DNA of 64,000 nt from Paraphaeosphaeria minitans (GCA_015832175.1 WJXW01000015.1:186001-250000), one strand, 5' to 3'; shown: positions 20,828 to 32,280, numbered from the stretch's first letter. A program made the numbers and translations. Notes: generated from the sequence alone by a model not told the origin.

Positions 20828-21748
20828 TTACTCAATACTGAGTCCTTTTCGGAACCATTCGAACCGATCACGCGCGAGCGGTTTCATGAATCCGTCGGCA
20901 ATCTGCTCTGCCGTTGGAATGTACTTCAATACAATCGTTCCGGCACCTGAACCTCGCCCTGCCACTTCCGTTGGATCTCCATATGCCTAGTGCGGGAATG
21001 ATGTTGCGGATTCGATGCCAGTGCGATCGCTCCTTGGTTATCACCACAGATGATCGTTGCTGCTTTTCCTTGGTGAAGGTCCAACTCATTGAGGAGCCTT
21101 CTGAGCCAGACTGCTTCTTTGGACGCTTGTGTTTGCCCCACAAATTCAGCTTCACAGGTTGACAGTGCCACGACACTTTGGCGCTTGGATTGCCAGCTGA
21201 TTGCCCCACTGCCGATTTTGAACAGATACCCAGCAGTTAACCGTCGCGTATCGCGGCATCCACCCCAGTCAGCATCCGTGAAGCCCCTCAGCATCTAGAG
21301 GTGACCTTTATACGTAAGTCTGAGGCCCTTTGTCCCCTTCAGGCATCGTAGGATGCGACGAGCGAGCTTCATGTGTTGTGGTCCAGGATTCGCCAGATGC
21401 CGACTTGCCACGGAGACTGCGTATGCGATATCCCCCCTGGTTCCCAGCATGACGTACATGAGCGCGCCCACCATGCGTTGATATTCGGTCCTGTCCTTAG
21501 GGTCACAGGTGAAACCCGGATCATTGTCTGCCATCGACGATGTTTCATTCGGTGTGCTGACAGGACTGCAATCGCTGAGCCCAAACTGGTGAAGGAGTTT
21601 GTCGATGTAGGCCTCTTGGCTCAAGCGCAGGACTCTATTCTGGCGATCTCTGTGTAAAGTCCTTCTCTGCGTAACGAAAATCCCTATGTAGAGGAACTGA
21701 CCATTCAGCTCGCTACGATCAAAGAAACGCTCTACCCAGCTGCAAGGG
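20828..21748 (-). pseudogene. Ty1/Copia reverse transcriptase C-terminus and RNase H
   Basis: The minus strand encodes the end of a Copia polyprotein: NRVLRLSQEAYIDKLLHQFG and SPVSTP (end of RT), [53 protein letters not shown] and [12 protein letters not shown] (RNase H), and finally YIPTAEQIADGFMKPLARD to the TAA at 20828-20830. It is interrupted by an in-frame TAG at 21295-21297 and a one-base shift near 20948. The 5' part (gag, protease, integrase, RT catalytic YVDD) is missing: homology stops near 21750, where unrelated plus-strand coding sequence begins. GC content is normal, unlike the Copia remains at 28-30 kb. Confidence 0.85.
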
Positions 21749-21755
21749 CTGTGGG

Positions 21756-22478
21756 TTGCCCTGTGTATTCTTCTGCAATCCAGCTTGCCCCTTCTGTCCA
21801 CCTGGAATATTTCCAGGTGGCGGTGGCGGCGGCGGCGATCCTAATGACCCGGAGAATTCTTCTTCTCGCTTTTCATCAACGTCATCAGGCACGCGAACGG
21901 TTCACAATGTCATATTCCAAACGGCTGACGACGATGTCTATCCTGATGGCTTCGCCGATCAGGACGCACTATCTGGCCTGTACTCATTCGAGATGTCTCT
22001 TATCAATTCGTTGTTCCCGATGTCCACGCCTAATCCCACGTCCAAGACATCGTCCGTTGTTCCTCCATCTCAGTCACCGCCACCACCGTCCCCTACGGCG
22101 AAATGCGACTTCTGTGACAATGGGGCATTTTACACCTTCCTTGTTTACGATATCCAAAGCATAAGGGAAGACGACCTCCATAAACAGGAGAATGGGTGCG
22201 GTGCCTTGACAGGATGGGAATGGGGCAATTAACCCTAACCCTATGTCTGGTTCAACCTTCCGTTTATCATCAAGGCAGGCTGCGTTGAGCGGGCAATTGT
22301 ATCAGCTGGCGGGCCGCAGATTTCATGTACCGGTACAGGTCTTTGCGGTCTTGATAACAAGGCAGCAATGTCCAAAGCGACATACATGCCTTCGTATACG
22401 CCCGAGGAGATCGAAGAATTCCGGAAAGTCTACGGAAAGCACAATATCACGCATCCGGTGTATGATCCAGAGCATTGA
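21756..22478 (+). pseudogene. C-terminal part of an unrecognised, probably secreted protein
   Basis: A single plus frame runs from the Copia junction to TGA 22476-22478, broken only by TAA at 22230 and 22236. It encodes a Cys/Pro segment (CNPACPFCPPGIFP), a Gly run, a Ser/Thr/Pro linker, and a compact Cys-containing domain (KCDFCDNGAFYTFLVYDI, GCGALTGWEW, then YVWFNLPFIIKAGCVERAI and SAGGPQISCTGTGLCG). This layout recalls C-terminal regions of large fungal secreted hydrolases such as class V chitinases, but that is a guess. The two stops come from telomere-like TAACCCTAACCC inside the conserved domain. The N-terminal part is lost at the Copia junction, so it is a gene fragment. Confidence 0.5.
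22228..22242 (-). repeat. telomere-like motif, right copy
   Basis: ATTAACCCTAACCCT, inverted relative to 19617-19631. It supplies both in-frame stop codons of the gene fragment around it. Confidence 0.85.
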
Positions 22479-23158
22479 AACAAAATGTAATCGGTACACG
22501 CCCCTGGTGTCATTTCACTTGCACACCAAGCAACTTCGTTGAGCATGGGTCGGTAGTCGAAGGTTACGTGCAGATAATATAGATATATTATCGACCACTC
22601 ACGTGACTTCGCGTCACACTCGCGTTGCTGCCCCAGAGGCGCTCTTGGCGCCGACTCTACGCACCTGTATATCTTTCTAGCTAGATACCTTAGTTAGCAA
22701 TCAACCCAGTCCTCATCCTTCTTCCCCACACACCTTTAGATATATTCTGTCTTTGAACATTTTCCCTTCGATTTGTCGCGTTGTGCTAGGTATGTGCTGT
22801 GGTCTCCATTCCCTCAAGTCTCGTCAATCCAAATCATTGACACACCGCTCCTTCCAAGCACGTGCGCGAAATGCCGCATAACCACATCAACCCAACAGCA
22901 CGTAGACACGTGCACCTGCAGCCACGCGCGTACATAATTCGTGGGAGCCTACCCAGGTAGTGACGTGTCCACTTGTGTGATTTGGTCTGTGCGCCTTGGA
23001 AATAAGCCGCTAACGTCTTTTGTATGGAAATGCCTGCTGTGGATCGCGCCACGTATCTTCCTTATCCCGTCGATCCCAAACACGCATTGCAGAACACTAG
23101 GCTTTTCACCAATATCTAAGGATCAGGAATTGATGCCAGAATCTAGCTGGACGCTATC
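22479..23158. other. intergenic, promoter side of the pseudokinase gene
   Basis: No gene. A TAG in frame at 23144-23146 limits the start of the kinase gene to the ATG at 23159. CT-rich stretches near 22690-22770 could belong to the promoter or leader. Confidence 0.4.
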
Positions 23159-25749
23159 ATGAAAAAGCAGGGTTGGAAATTACCGGGCAAAAGTATGTAT
23201 CGCGATTACATTAGGTTCAGCAGAGCTTTACTATTAACTAGCTGTCATCGTGCATACGTGTGTCTGGTAGCTAAAGTGCTCTTATAGAATTGAAGGATTT
23301 AAGGAATACAGCAACTACCAACACATCAACCTCTCCGTCCACTGAGTCCTCACCTCTACCTAGGCTCTTGAGTCACGCTGACAGCCTACGTGGCCTCTTG
23401 AATGTAAGGATATATGATGCCCAAGGCATTTCTACGCCAACGGAGTACCAGCGACTATGGAAAGGTGCCGAAATTATCGATCAATCAAATTTCGATCGGT
23501 GCTCTTATAGAGCCATTCTGGATTACGATAGGGCGCAATTATCAGCCAGATCAGATTGGAATGTCACGTCAACACCCGGAAACCCTCACTGGGGCCACAC
23601 ACAGGGCATCACGTGCAGCTTTCACATTACACGAGGTGCCAAGTTGGAGATATCCGTTTATCTGGAACATCTGAATCCTCCCTTGGGGTCACAGCCTCTG
23701 TTCTTAGGTGTCACTGCTATGCATCCCTTCGATGAGTTGGTAAGCTGGGGTCCGCAGTGGTTCCAAATGCAACGTGGAACCGGAAGGATTCGTCTCAGTC
23801 TAGAGTACGTGCCTACGGAGCATGAGATACTTGTAAAACAGTCCGATTTTCGGATCCTTAACACCTCGGAAGGCATCGTGCAAATCAAGGAGCAACATAA
23901 TGATGGCGTATGTCGACCGTCATGGGCAAGAAAGGCTTTGAAAACAGACGAAAAGTTTCATCTTTCCAGAAATGCATACAAGATCAAGCACCCGTTCATT
24001 GCACCACTCGCCTTCACATGCGAATCAACGAACCGGTTGGATTTGTTCGCACCGTGTATGAACGGCGGACACGTCTTCCACCATCTTCAAAAGGTAGGGC
24101 GCTTTGATGAGGCCAGCGCTAGGTTTTATGCCGCTGAGCTTCTGTGTGCTTTTGAATATCTGCATGACTCTCTAGACGTTGCCTTCTGGTTCAAGTCTGG
24201 GAATATCTTGTTTGATTCTCAGGGACACATCACGGTCTGTAGCTTCAATCTTTACACTCGACAAGGCGAGAGTGAGGATTCAGATCCAAAGAAGTGGCCA
24301 GAATACCCACCTCCAGAGCTTCTCGTAGAAGATGAAGACACGATTCGAGTCATCGAGCAGGGGAAGATCAGCTACGAGGCCGTGAACTGGTGGACATTGG
24401 GAATTTTTCTATTTGAAATGCTTACCGGACTGCCGCCGTTTTACGGTGAAGATCCTGAAACGATAAGTCGTAACATTCTTAAGCAAGAGATTCAGCTTCC
24501 AACGTCAATGACTCCTTCTGCCAAGGACATTTTGAAGCAGCTGCTAGAACCCAGACCCGAGAGACGGCTAGCAGTGCATGGGGCCGCAGAGATTAAAGCT
24601 CATGCTTTCTTTGCCGAAGTCGAGTGGCAAAGGCTACTTCAGCGGGGTTTCACGCCCCCATTCCAGCCTGAACGTACAGCAGGAGCATACAAGCACTATG
24701 GTGTCACTTATCCTTGGAAACCGCCCCCGTCGTATGAAGAGTCATTCCGAGAACGATTCGCTGGATGGATCGATCCCGACTCCTTGTTGATAATTTCTCG
24801 TAGGAATATTACACCGGAACGCGCCGATGCTACAGACAAAAGCAACAACGATTGGAAGCTGGTGTGGTTGGATGCAGCCCAAGAATTTCGATTTGTCAAT
24901 CGAGTTACGAACGAGGAAGCTCGAGTGCCTATCCGAAAGTCGTACAACCCTGAAACAGCAAGTGTTCATGATCTCTCGAGCCCACATATTCCCTCACTAC
25001 CGACCGAAACGCAAAAGCTCGACGCGCTCGAGGCCGCCATGAACAACGAGTACGACCTCGCAATCTTCAACCTCCTAGACCATGGCCTCAACCTCAACAC
25101 TCCCCTCTCCATCAAGGGTCTTCTCAGAACGCCCTTACAATACGCCGTCATGCGGAACAAATCTGATCTTGTGCTCGCGTTTCTATCTCGAAACACCCAG
25201 CCACTAGACCGCGCAGCGACCACCCAAGCCCTAGCGCTAGCCGTAGAACAGCAGAACGTCCCCATCACCACTATCCTCCTGACCAACGGCGCGGCTTGCA
25301 ATTTCCGCGACTCCGACCCTCCTGGCGATAAGAAACCTCACTTCCAAGGCGAAGGCCAATTCTCTGATGACTGGTTGGATTTCACACCGCCGCTCGTGCG
25401 CGCGGTTCAATATGGCAATGTGGAAATCGCGCGGTTGCTTGCTGCACACGGGGCAGATGTCAATGCTGAATATCACGACCTCAGTCCTGACCGCGACCAA
25501 ACGATACATTTCACGTGCGGAAGAGTGGTGCAGCTGGCGATGGAGCTGGGGCCACCTGAGATGGCTCGTTTTTTAGTGGAAAGCCGTGCAGATGTTCATG
25601 CGGCGCAGAAGACTGTTTACAGATACGAGAAGTGTGGGTTTGTGGAAAGAGCGGTGTATCAGAGGGTTGTGGCTGGGCTACGAGCGCTGGAGAGGGGGGC
25701 AAGAAGTAGGTCAGGATCTCCTGGGAATGTAATGCTGGACCGTGGGTAA
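23159..25749 (+). CDS. AGC-type pseudokinase with C-terminal ankyrin repeats
   Basis: A short exon 23159-23192, intron 23193-23287 (95 bp, GTATGT...TATAG) and exon 23288-25749 encode 831 residues. Residues ~45-195 form an N-terminal domain placed like the C2-like part of Ypk-type kinases. Residues ~200-460 align with AGC kinases: PFIAPLAF, GGHVFHHLQKVGRF, ARFYAAELLCAFEYLH, NWWTLGIFLFEMLTGLPPF, and the AGC tail FTPPFQPE near 466-473. Catalytic residues are replaced: the YRDLKPEN region reads FWFKSGN (Asp lost, ~311-317), DFG reads CSFN (~329-332), and no Gly-rich loop is visible. It should be a pseudokinase with a scaffolding role (inference). Residues ~585-790 hold ankyrin-type repeats (TPLQYAVMRNKSDLVLAFL; VRAVQYGNVEIARLLAAHGA; ARFLVESRADVHAA). 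Frame intact, codon use ordinary. Probably cytosolic signalling protein. Confidence 0.8.
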
Positions 25750-26128
25750 CGCAATGAGAGGGAAGTGTTGTTATGGGGGATCTGCGAGATCTGACGTTTA
25801 ACCACGGTTCACTTCTGTCAGATAGAACGAGGGCGTTGAAGTCAGATCTACACAATCGAGCAGAAACCACTGCACTTGTCGCACTAGCCCAGGGGTCAAA
25901 ACCAACCGAACACAGTTAACAGACACTACAAAGAATTCCATTATTAATCAATACACAACCATCACTAATCATTATACTGTATCGCATACAAGCGTTTTAT
26001 TTAACACGAGAACATTCTCTAAACATTTCCTAATCTTTGTAGTTAACTTTAAAAGCTTACTTTTATATCTTAATTAAAGCCACTTGTCTTTATATAAACT
26101 ATAAGTCTTCTCTAAATATTTATTATAT
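25750..26128. other. 3' flank and start of AT-rich block
   Basis: Base composition changes from GC-normal to strongly AT-rich at about 25910. No coding features. Confidence 0.5.
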
Positions 26129-27798
26129 TGTGATACCGTATGGTATAGGATGTTATGGGCTACGCCCTAGTAGATATCCTTATTCTGTATACTTTAAACT
26201 TAGGCCCATTAGATTCTTTAGATCTAATCTTCTATTCCTAGATATATAAGTTAAGTAGTAGAAGTTTAACTTCTATTTATTATAGATTTAAAAAAGTATT
26301 ACCTTTAGCAATTTAGCTTATTAAGTACTAAGCCTATTATATTAAATTTGTTATTTCTTTCTACTATAAAGTATAATAACTTTACTACTTACTAACGTTG
26401 CTAAGTAATACCTATAAACTATAAATTTTAAACTAGAAGCTTCTACTAAAGCTCCTTATAGAAGTGCAAATAAATTTACATAATAAACGTATTACTATAA
26501 TAAGACGTAGAATAAAATAATAATAAAAATATCTATTACTTTAACTTAGAGCTTAAAGCATTTAGAATAGGAGTAATAAATATATAATAGATTTTTATAG
26601 AAGTATAAGCCTTTACTTATTACAGAAATAGCTTTTAGGCGTAGGAATATAAACCTTAGAGAAGTGTAGACACAGCGCCTAGGGTCTAATAAGTAAATCA
26701 CAATCTTATTATAGTGTTATGGCATCTAGCGCTAAGGTCCTATAGAGGGCCTATACGCTAAGCGAACTAGCTACGTAAAACCTATACCACGTCCTAACTC
26801 TACACAAAATAAGTATTATTCTACTTAATATAATTAAGTTATTCTTTTACTATTCTTCTTAGTGTGAAGTAAATACTATTACCTATAACTAGACCTTATA
26901 TAATAATGCTTTATCTATAATAGTCTAAGAATAGCTCCTAGAGTTATAAGAGTTACTAGTAGGGAGTAGACTTTACTTAAAGCCCCTAAAGGTAGTAAAG
27001 ACCCTCTTATCTATTATTTAGGAGAAGAGTAGGTAATATATAACTTAAGCCTATTTTTAACACTAGAGTAGTATATTATAGCTATAGAGAAGAAGTGTAA
27101 TAAACTTTATACTATATATTAACTCTATGCCCTAGAAGATAAAATCTCCTAACTTAAAAGCATAAATTAAACATCTAGTATAATAGCTACTACTAAGGAT
27201 ATTAAGATTCTATCTACTAATATATATAGGTAGTACGCACCTATAGCGTATATATTAATCTATAATAAGTGTACACTTTAACCTAAAGACCCTACTAAAT
27301 ATAGAGGTAACAACCTTAAGAAATATTATAAATTCTTCTACTTTTATAGAGTGGCCTTTCGCCTCTTACCATAAGAGTTCGCGCAAGATAGAGACAAGGT
27401 TATTTAGATAATAGAGTACCTAGGGGGTAACCTAAGGGAACTATAGTATATATACTATAAGCGCACCTTTAAAACTAAAGTAGAGGTACTTACTTAGAAG
27501 TATTTTAAATAGTATATATTTACCTTATTTTTAGATCTAGTAAACTATAGCTTAGAAGTACCTATAGCACATACTTAGGCTATATAGTAAGCAGACTAAA
27601 CTATTCGCTTTTTTATAACTTACCTTTATATTTTTAAGGATTAGCTTACACCTTATACTAAGGAGTAAAGGATATAGCACCTCTTCTCTAAGCTTAAACC
27701 TAAGCTATAAAGGGTAAATACTAACTACTACTAGATACCTATAACTAGGGAAAACCTTATTATATATTAAATCCAATAGGGTAGCTAGTCCTAGAGGG
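26129..27798 (+). mobile_element. Gypsy-type LTR retrotransposon 5' part, RIP-degraded
   Basis: An LTR-like start, TGTGATACCGTATGG, lies at 26129; its 3' end may be near 26722, before TGGCATCTAGCGC, which resembles a primer-binding site. From about 27260 a plus frame with many TAG/TAA stops reads like a retrotransposon Gag (DPTKYRGNNLKKYYKFFY, then EFAQDRDKVI and EYLGGNLRELWY with the Trp now a stop). Sequence is about 70% AT and full of TA dinucleotides, as left by RIP. The element ends abruptly at the inserted LTR at 27799. Confidence 0.6.
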
Positions 27799-28023
27799 TG
27801 TTAGAATCTAGATGTCAAATAACAGAAGCCCTGTTCCCGTAACCAAAGCGAGGTGGCTGGCTCCCGAGGTGGGACAAGGAGCCTGCCGATGGGAGCAAGG
27901 GAGAACACAAGAACATAAAAACTCCTAAGACGCACGACGCGAAAACACAGACACAATCAACCAATTTCATCAAATCCATTGTTCAAAATTCATCAGAATT
28001 CGCACAATACGTGAGATCTGACA
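27799..28023 (+). mobile_element. GC-normal LTR inside RIP-degraded sequence
   Basis: 225 bp starting TGTTAGAATCT and ending GATCTGACA: TG...CA with short inverted ends (TGTTAGA/TCTGACA). Its composition is normal although both flanks are extremely AT-rich, so it arrived after the neighbours were mutated or escaped RIP as a single copy. I saw no 5-bp target duplication; the two flanks belong to different elements (Gypsy left, Copia right), so it may mark a recombination junction rather than a simple solo LTR. Confidence 0.6.
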
Positions 28024-28039
28024 ACTCCTTACTATCTAA

Positions 28040-30174
28040 TAGGTTATAACTCTAACTAGTACCAATTATTTAATCCTAGTAAAAACAAAATAGTATATAC
28101 TAGAGACTGTAAGGTACTAGAAGGCTATTTCTATAACCCAAATGATTAGAAAAGAGTTATAGAGATCTTTAATAAACTAGAGCTTATAGAGCCTAGTAGA
28201 GAAATAGAGCCGAATAAGGAAAATAATATTTCTAAAGCTAAACAAGACTCTAACCCTAAAGTAGTTATTAATAGGAATAAAGAACCAATTTCTAAAACTA
28301 CTAATATAAGTTAGGAAAACCTATATAAAGAACTAGTAGAAGACAATATACTAGTCACTAGTATAGAAGAGCCAAAGAACTATAAAAAAGTTATAACTAA
28401 TCCTAATAAAGATTTCTACCTAAAAGCTATGAAATTAGAGGTAGAAAATGTAATACAAAATAAAACATAGGACCTAGTTATTAAACCTAATAAACTAATT
28501 ATTAAGGGTAGATGGGTTTTAACTAGGAAATACCACCTAGACGGCTCTGTAAATAAATACAAGGCTAGATACGTAGCTAAAGGATTCCTATAAAAGTATA
28601 GAATTAACTATAAAGAAACCTTTGCTACTACCTCTAAATCTAGTCTTATAAGGCTTCTATTATCCTATTTTTCCATTTTAAACTGGGAAATTTATACATG
28701 GGATATAAAACAGGCTTTTCCTAACGCCTATCTAGAGGAAGAAGTTTACCTAGATTTACCTTAAGGTCTAGAAAGCTTTACCCTAGAAAATAGCCCTATA
28801 AAACTAGACAAAGATCTAGTTAGTTCTATAATTAAAAGCCAAAACTATAACAAAGTGTCTCTAAAACTAAATAAGGCACTATATGGCTTAAAATAGGCTG
28901 CTAGACAATGGCAAATTCACCTTACAAATATACTAGTAAACCTAGGTTTTAAAAACCTAGTAAGTGAAAATTCCATCTTTGTTCACCAAGAAAAGCCTAT
29001 TATATTGGCTACACATATGGACGATATACTAGTATTTGCCAAAACTATAGACCTAGTTAATAGCCTATATAAGGAATTAACTATTTCATCTACCCTAGAA
29101 GTCTCTAATTTAGGAGAGATAAAGGAGTTCCTAGGTGTAGAAATTATAAGGAATAGGGAACTAAATACTATTAAAATTTCCCAACAATCCTTTACAAAGA
29201 AAATACTCACAAAATATAATAAGAAGGGGAATAAACCAAAGGATCTACCCCTACCTATAGGGCTAAAACTAGTAAAAAATCTAGAAGAACCTAATCTAGA
29301 ATTAACTAGTTTATATCAAAAAGAGATAGGTAGTTTAATCTATCTAGCTATCTATTCTCGGCCAGACCTAGCCTTTTATATAAATTATTTGGCAAGGTTT
29401 ATGGCAAATCCTAGTCTAGAACACTATAAATATCTAGACTATTTATGGAGTTATCTAGTTAAAACCTAAGATTATAAACTAGATTTGTCTCTAAACTAAT
29501 CTAAATCCCTAGACTTGATAGGGATTAGTGATTTAGATTAGGGGGGTAATTTAGACTCTAGAAAATCTACTATAGGTAACCTATTTCTACTAGATACCTC
29601 TAGTAATAGAGTAGCTATATCCTAGCTATCTAAACTATAAAAAACTATTGCCCTAAGTAGCGCAGAAGCTAAATATATAGCTTTAAAAGAAGCTACTAAA
29701 GAGTCTTTATACCTAAACACCTTTATAAAGGAACTATTTAGTTTCCTACCTTTAAAGGAGTATTATAAATTTAACTCCTTAAGCACTATAGAAAGTAATA
29801 GCCAATCTGCTTTAGATCTAGCTAAAAACCCTATTTACTATACTAGAACTAAGTATATAGATATTTCCTATCACTTCTTAAAACACAACGTGCTAGAGAA
29901 CAAGATTAAACTAGTTTATATTAATACTAGTATTCTCCTAGCTAATATCTTTACAAAGGCTAGTAGTAAGCCTAAATTAGAAGCTTTTTATAAAGCTATA
30001 GGTTTAAATAAAACCTAAAGGAAAAAGAATTACTAGAAAAGTCTTCTTAAAGAAAAAAAGACTAAAAAGTCCTTAAAATTATTTTGAAGGGACTAGCTAA
30101 AGAAATCGTTACATCCCTATAAAGTTTAAAAGGGATATTTATTACCCTAGAAACCTATTAAAGGTTAGGGGGGG
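28040..30174 (+). pseudogene. Ty1/Copia RT-RNase H, RIP-degraded
   Basis: One plus frame with many TAG/TAA stops covers the end of integrase, RT and RNase H of a Copia polyprotein: GRWVLTRKYHLDGSVNKYKA, WEIYTWDIKQAFPNAYLEEE, the catalytic block THMDDILVFA (usual YVDD), IGSLIYLAIYSRPDLAFYI, and RNase H pieces ALSSAEAKYIALKEATKE and HFLKHNVLENKIKLVYI. Missing residues at stops are almost always Gln (GFL-stop-KY, LP-stop-GLE, GLK-stop-AARQW), pointing to CAG-to-TAG change. The longest surviving stretch is 29005-29469. A purine tract just before 30175 is the expected polypurine tract. Confidence 0.85.
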
Positions 30175-30475
30175 TGTAAGGAATAGGTAACCTTTAAAGG
30201 TTCCTAGAGTTACCTTTCTATTTACTTTAAGTATATTCTAGAAGTTTCTACAATAACGTTATAATAACGTTATAGATAACGTTATAGATAGTAGAGAATT
30301 ACTAAGTAGAATACTCTAGAAACTCTACTTTATATATATAAGGAAAGTTCCCTTCTACTTATACTCTCTATTCTAGATAGTAATTCTAAGCCTATACCTA
30401 AGGTTTTATTGCTCTATTTACCTACGCTCGATCTATCCTCTATTACCCTAGTTTCTACTATTCTAGGTAACTAGT
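30175..30475 (+). mobile_element. 3' LTR of the RIP-degraded Copia (right edge uncertain)
   Basis: It begins TGTAAGGAATAG straight after the polypurine tract AGGTTAGGGGGG. It contains a TATA-like TATATATATAAGG near 30330 and three copies of the palindrome ATAACGTTAT at 30253, 30264 and 30276. The right end is a guess, since RIP may have changed the terminal CA. Confidence 0.5.
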
Positions 30476-31438
30476 ACTCGGGGAGAGAAGGTACTAGAAG
30501 GTTCTAGAAGGTTACCCTTTATCCTCTAGCCTTTACCTTCTCTTTATAATAAGCTATTAGCTTACTTTATTAAGCTGGCTTTTAAAGTAGGCCCTAGTTA
30601 ACTTTTAGTCCCCTAAGTTTATTAATAAGTACTTAGAGTAAAGTGTCCTCTAGAAGTTTTTCTAGTTAACTAAAGTATTTCTATAGGCTAGTAGTTTTAT
30701 AATATTCCTTTAGTAGGTGTCTAAGTAGAAGTAGGTTAGCTTTTACTTATTAAGCTCTTTACTCTACCCTACTTTTTTTACTTAAAAATTAAAGTCCTCT
30801 AGGAAAGTAGTAATATTAATACTACTAAAACTTAGTATACTACTATTATTTAGGCTTAGAGTAAACTAAGCTACGTTCCTCTTTTAGGGGAAGTCTTCTT
30901 CTATTCCTACCCCTCTATACTTAAACTATTTTCTTTTATCTATATCTTCTAAAAGGTAATTATTAATACTTTAGCTTATCTAACTAGTGCTGCTCTTAGT
31001 AGAGGTAGTTAGGTAAATAGGCTTATTATAAAACCTATATAAATTTATTTTATTTATTTATTTTTCTATTTTCTTTTTCTTCTGTTTTTTTCTTATCTAC
31101 TTTCTTTTATATAAGTTTTCTATTAGCGATTTAGCTTTAGGTATACGGATAATAATCTCGCTTAATAGAATTCTACTACTAATATTTTATTCCCTTTTTT
31201 TCCTAACTTAATTATTACTTAGACTATAATTATTTAGGTTTTATTGTGTTCGCTCTTCCTAGGAGTCTACTAGTTACTTAGCCATAATAGTCGAAATCTC
31301 TGAACTTTAGTTCGCCAAATGAAATCCATTTACGCGAGTAGTATTCTGTTGATCAGAGCATTTCCTGGATAACTAGAGTCTTTAGATGGTGTTATGAAAA
31401 ACTAATACGCCATTTGATAATACAGGTTCATCTCCTAT
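30476..31438. other. AT-rich non-coding remainder of the repeat block
   Basis: RIP-like composition continues to about 31290, with no identifiable protein blocks. GC-normal sequence resumes near 31300. Confidence 0.5.
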
Positions 31439-31910
31439 GTGGGACGGAACAGAGCAAATGTAGTCCTCCTTGCAGACATTCACGTCCGAATCTCTTACCG
31501 CTCGGCCCCTTCGTATCATTCCGATGTCAGCGCAACGGATACACTACGTGCGCCAGGCTCGTCAGGCCGATCCAGTCACCCTAAGCCTTCCCGCTCGAGT
31601 TGCGCTGGTTATTCATGCTCAAGATGCGCGAATAGTGCCTCTCTCCTCACTCTCTCCCTGCTTGCCTGCTACAATCTCCCGTTCCACCTGCTTGCACTGC
31701 TCTAGCCACCTCGCTCACTTGCATCCTCCGTCGTGTGAATTCGACAAGAGGCTCCAACTTTCGACGCCCTCATTACTGCTTACTCACGCAGATATCCTGG
31801 AGGCACAATCGCCGTTAGGCTGAGCGAGAAGCGGTCTAGGAGTAAGTGAAACCAAAATCATCTGGACAATGACACCAATCGATGGAGTGCTTAATCCGAG
31901 GCTAGCTTTT
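31439..31910. other. no supported gene
   Basis: Two overlapping Ser/Pro/Leu-rich plus-strand frames (31439-31705 and 31470-31823) have no family resemblance. Probably non-coding 3' region of the dead cyclin on the other strand. Confidence 0.3.
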
Positions 31911-32280
31911 TGCAACTTTTTCAAGTTTGTGTCTGTGATATGAAGTTCCTAATCGAGTACGGGGAGGAAAGCAGTCTCGTTCGCGTTGATCTGGCGAGCC
32001 TCGAGACCGGAGATCTTGGTCCACTTTTTGGTTGGGTTGACGCCGTCGTGATGATACTTCGAAGCAAAGATCAGCGCAGCAAGAAACATACGTCGACCAC
32101 GGTGCAGTGATTTCGGGGTGTCGGTATCTTCACGACTTGGTAGGCGAGTTTTGAGAAACACCAGGTAGTACAAAGATATCTTGAGAGTGGTGGGGCTTGC
32201 TTGTGAGCGAGATAAGAGACTCTAGATGTAACTGCGAAGGGGAAGCGATTCAGAGGTAGCAGCGCCTCCACAATGGCTTA
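31911..32280 (-). pseudogene. Pho80-like cyclin, inactivated
   Basis: The minus strand carries the core of a Pho80/PCL-type cyclin (family partner of Pho85-like CDKs): IVEALLPLN, SESLPLRSYI, SRSQASPTTLKISLYYLVFL, GRRMFLAALIFASKYHHDG, TKKWTKISGLEARQINANE and ELHITDTNLKKL. It is broken by an in-frame TAG in place of the Trp expected in the D-W-E-L-H motif, another TAG after SYI, and a one-base shift between the first two blocks. The stops fit G-to-A and C-to-T changes. The N-terminal region may include the minus frame 32343-32537 (TMSADAQRPLSMSCRL), without proof. Non-functional as a cyclin. Confidence 0.7.

Noticed and set aside
20926..21801. A virus-derived sequence
   Set aside because: The RT and RNase H blocks are of the Ty1/Copia type with an adjacent LTR, i.e. 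a retrotransposon rather than a viral insertion.
28983..29210. A minus-strand ORF over the Copia RT
   Set aside because: It is the antisense of the YVDD region; the plus strand carries the clear RT motifs.
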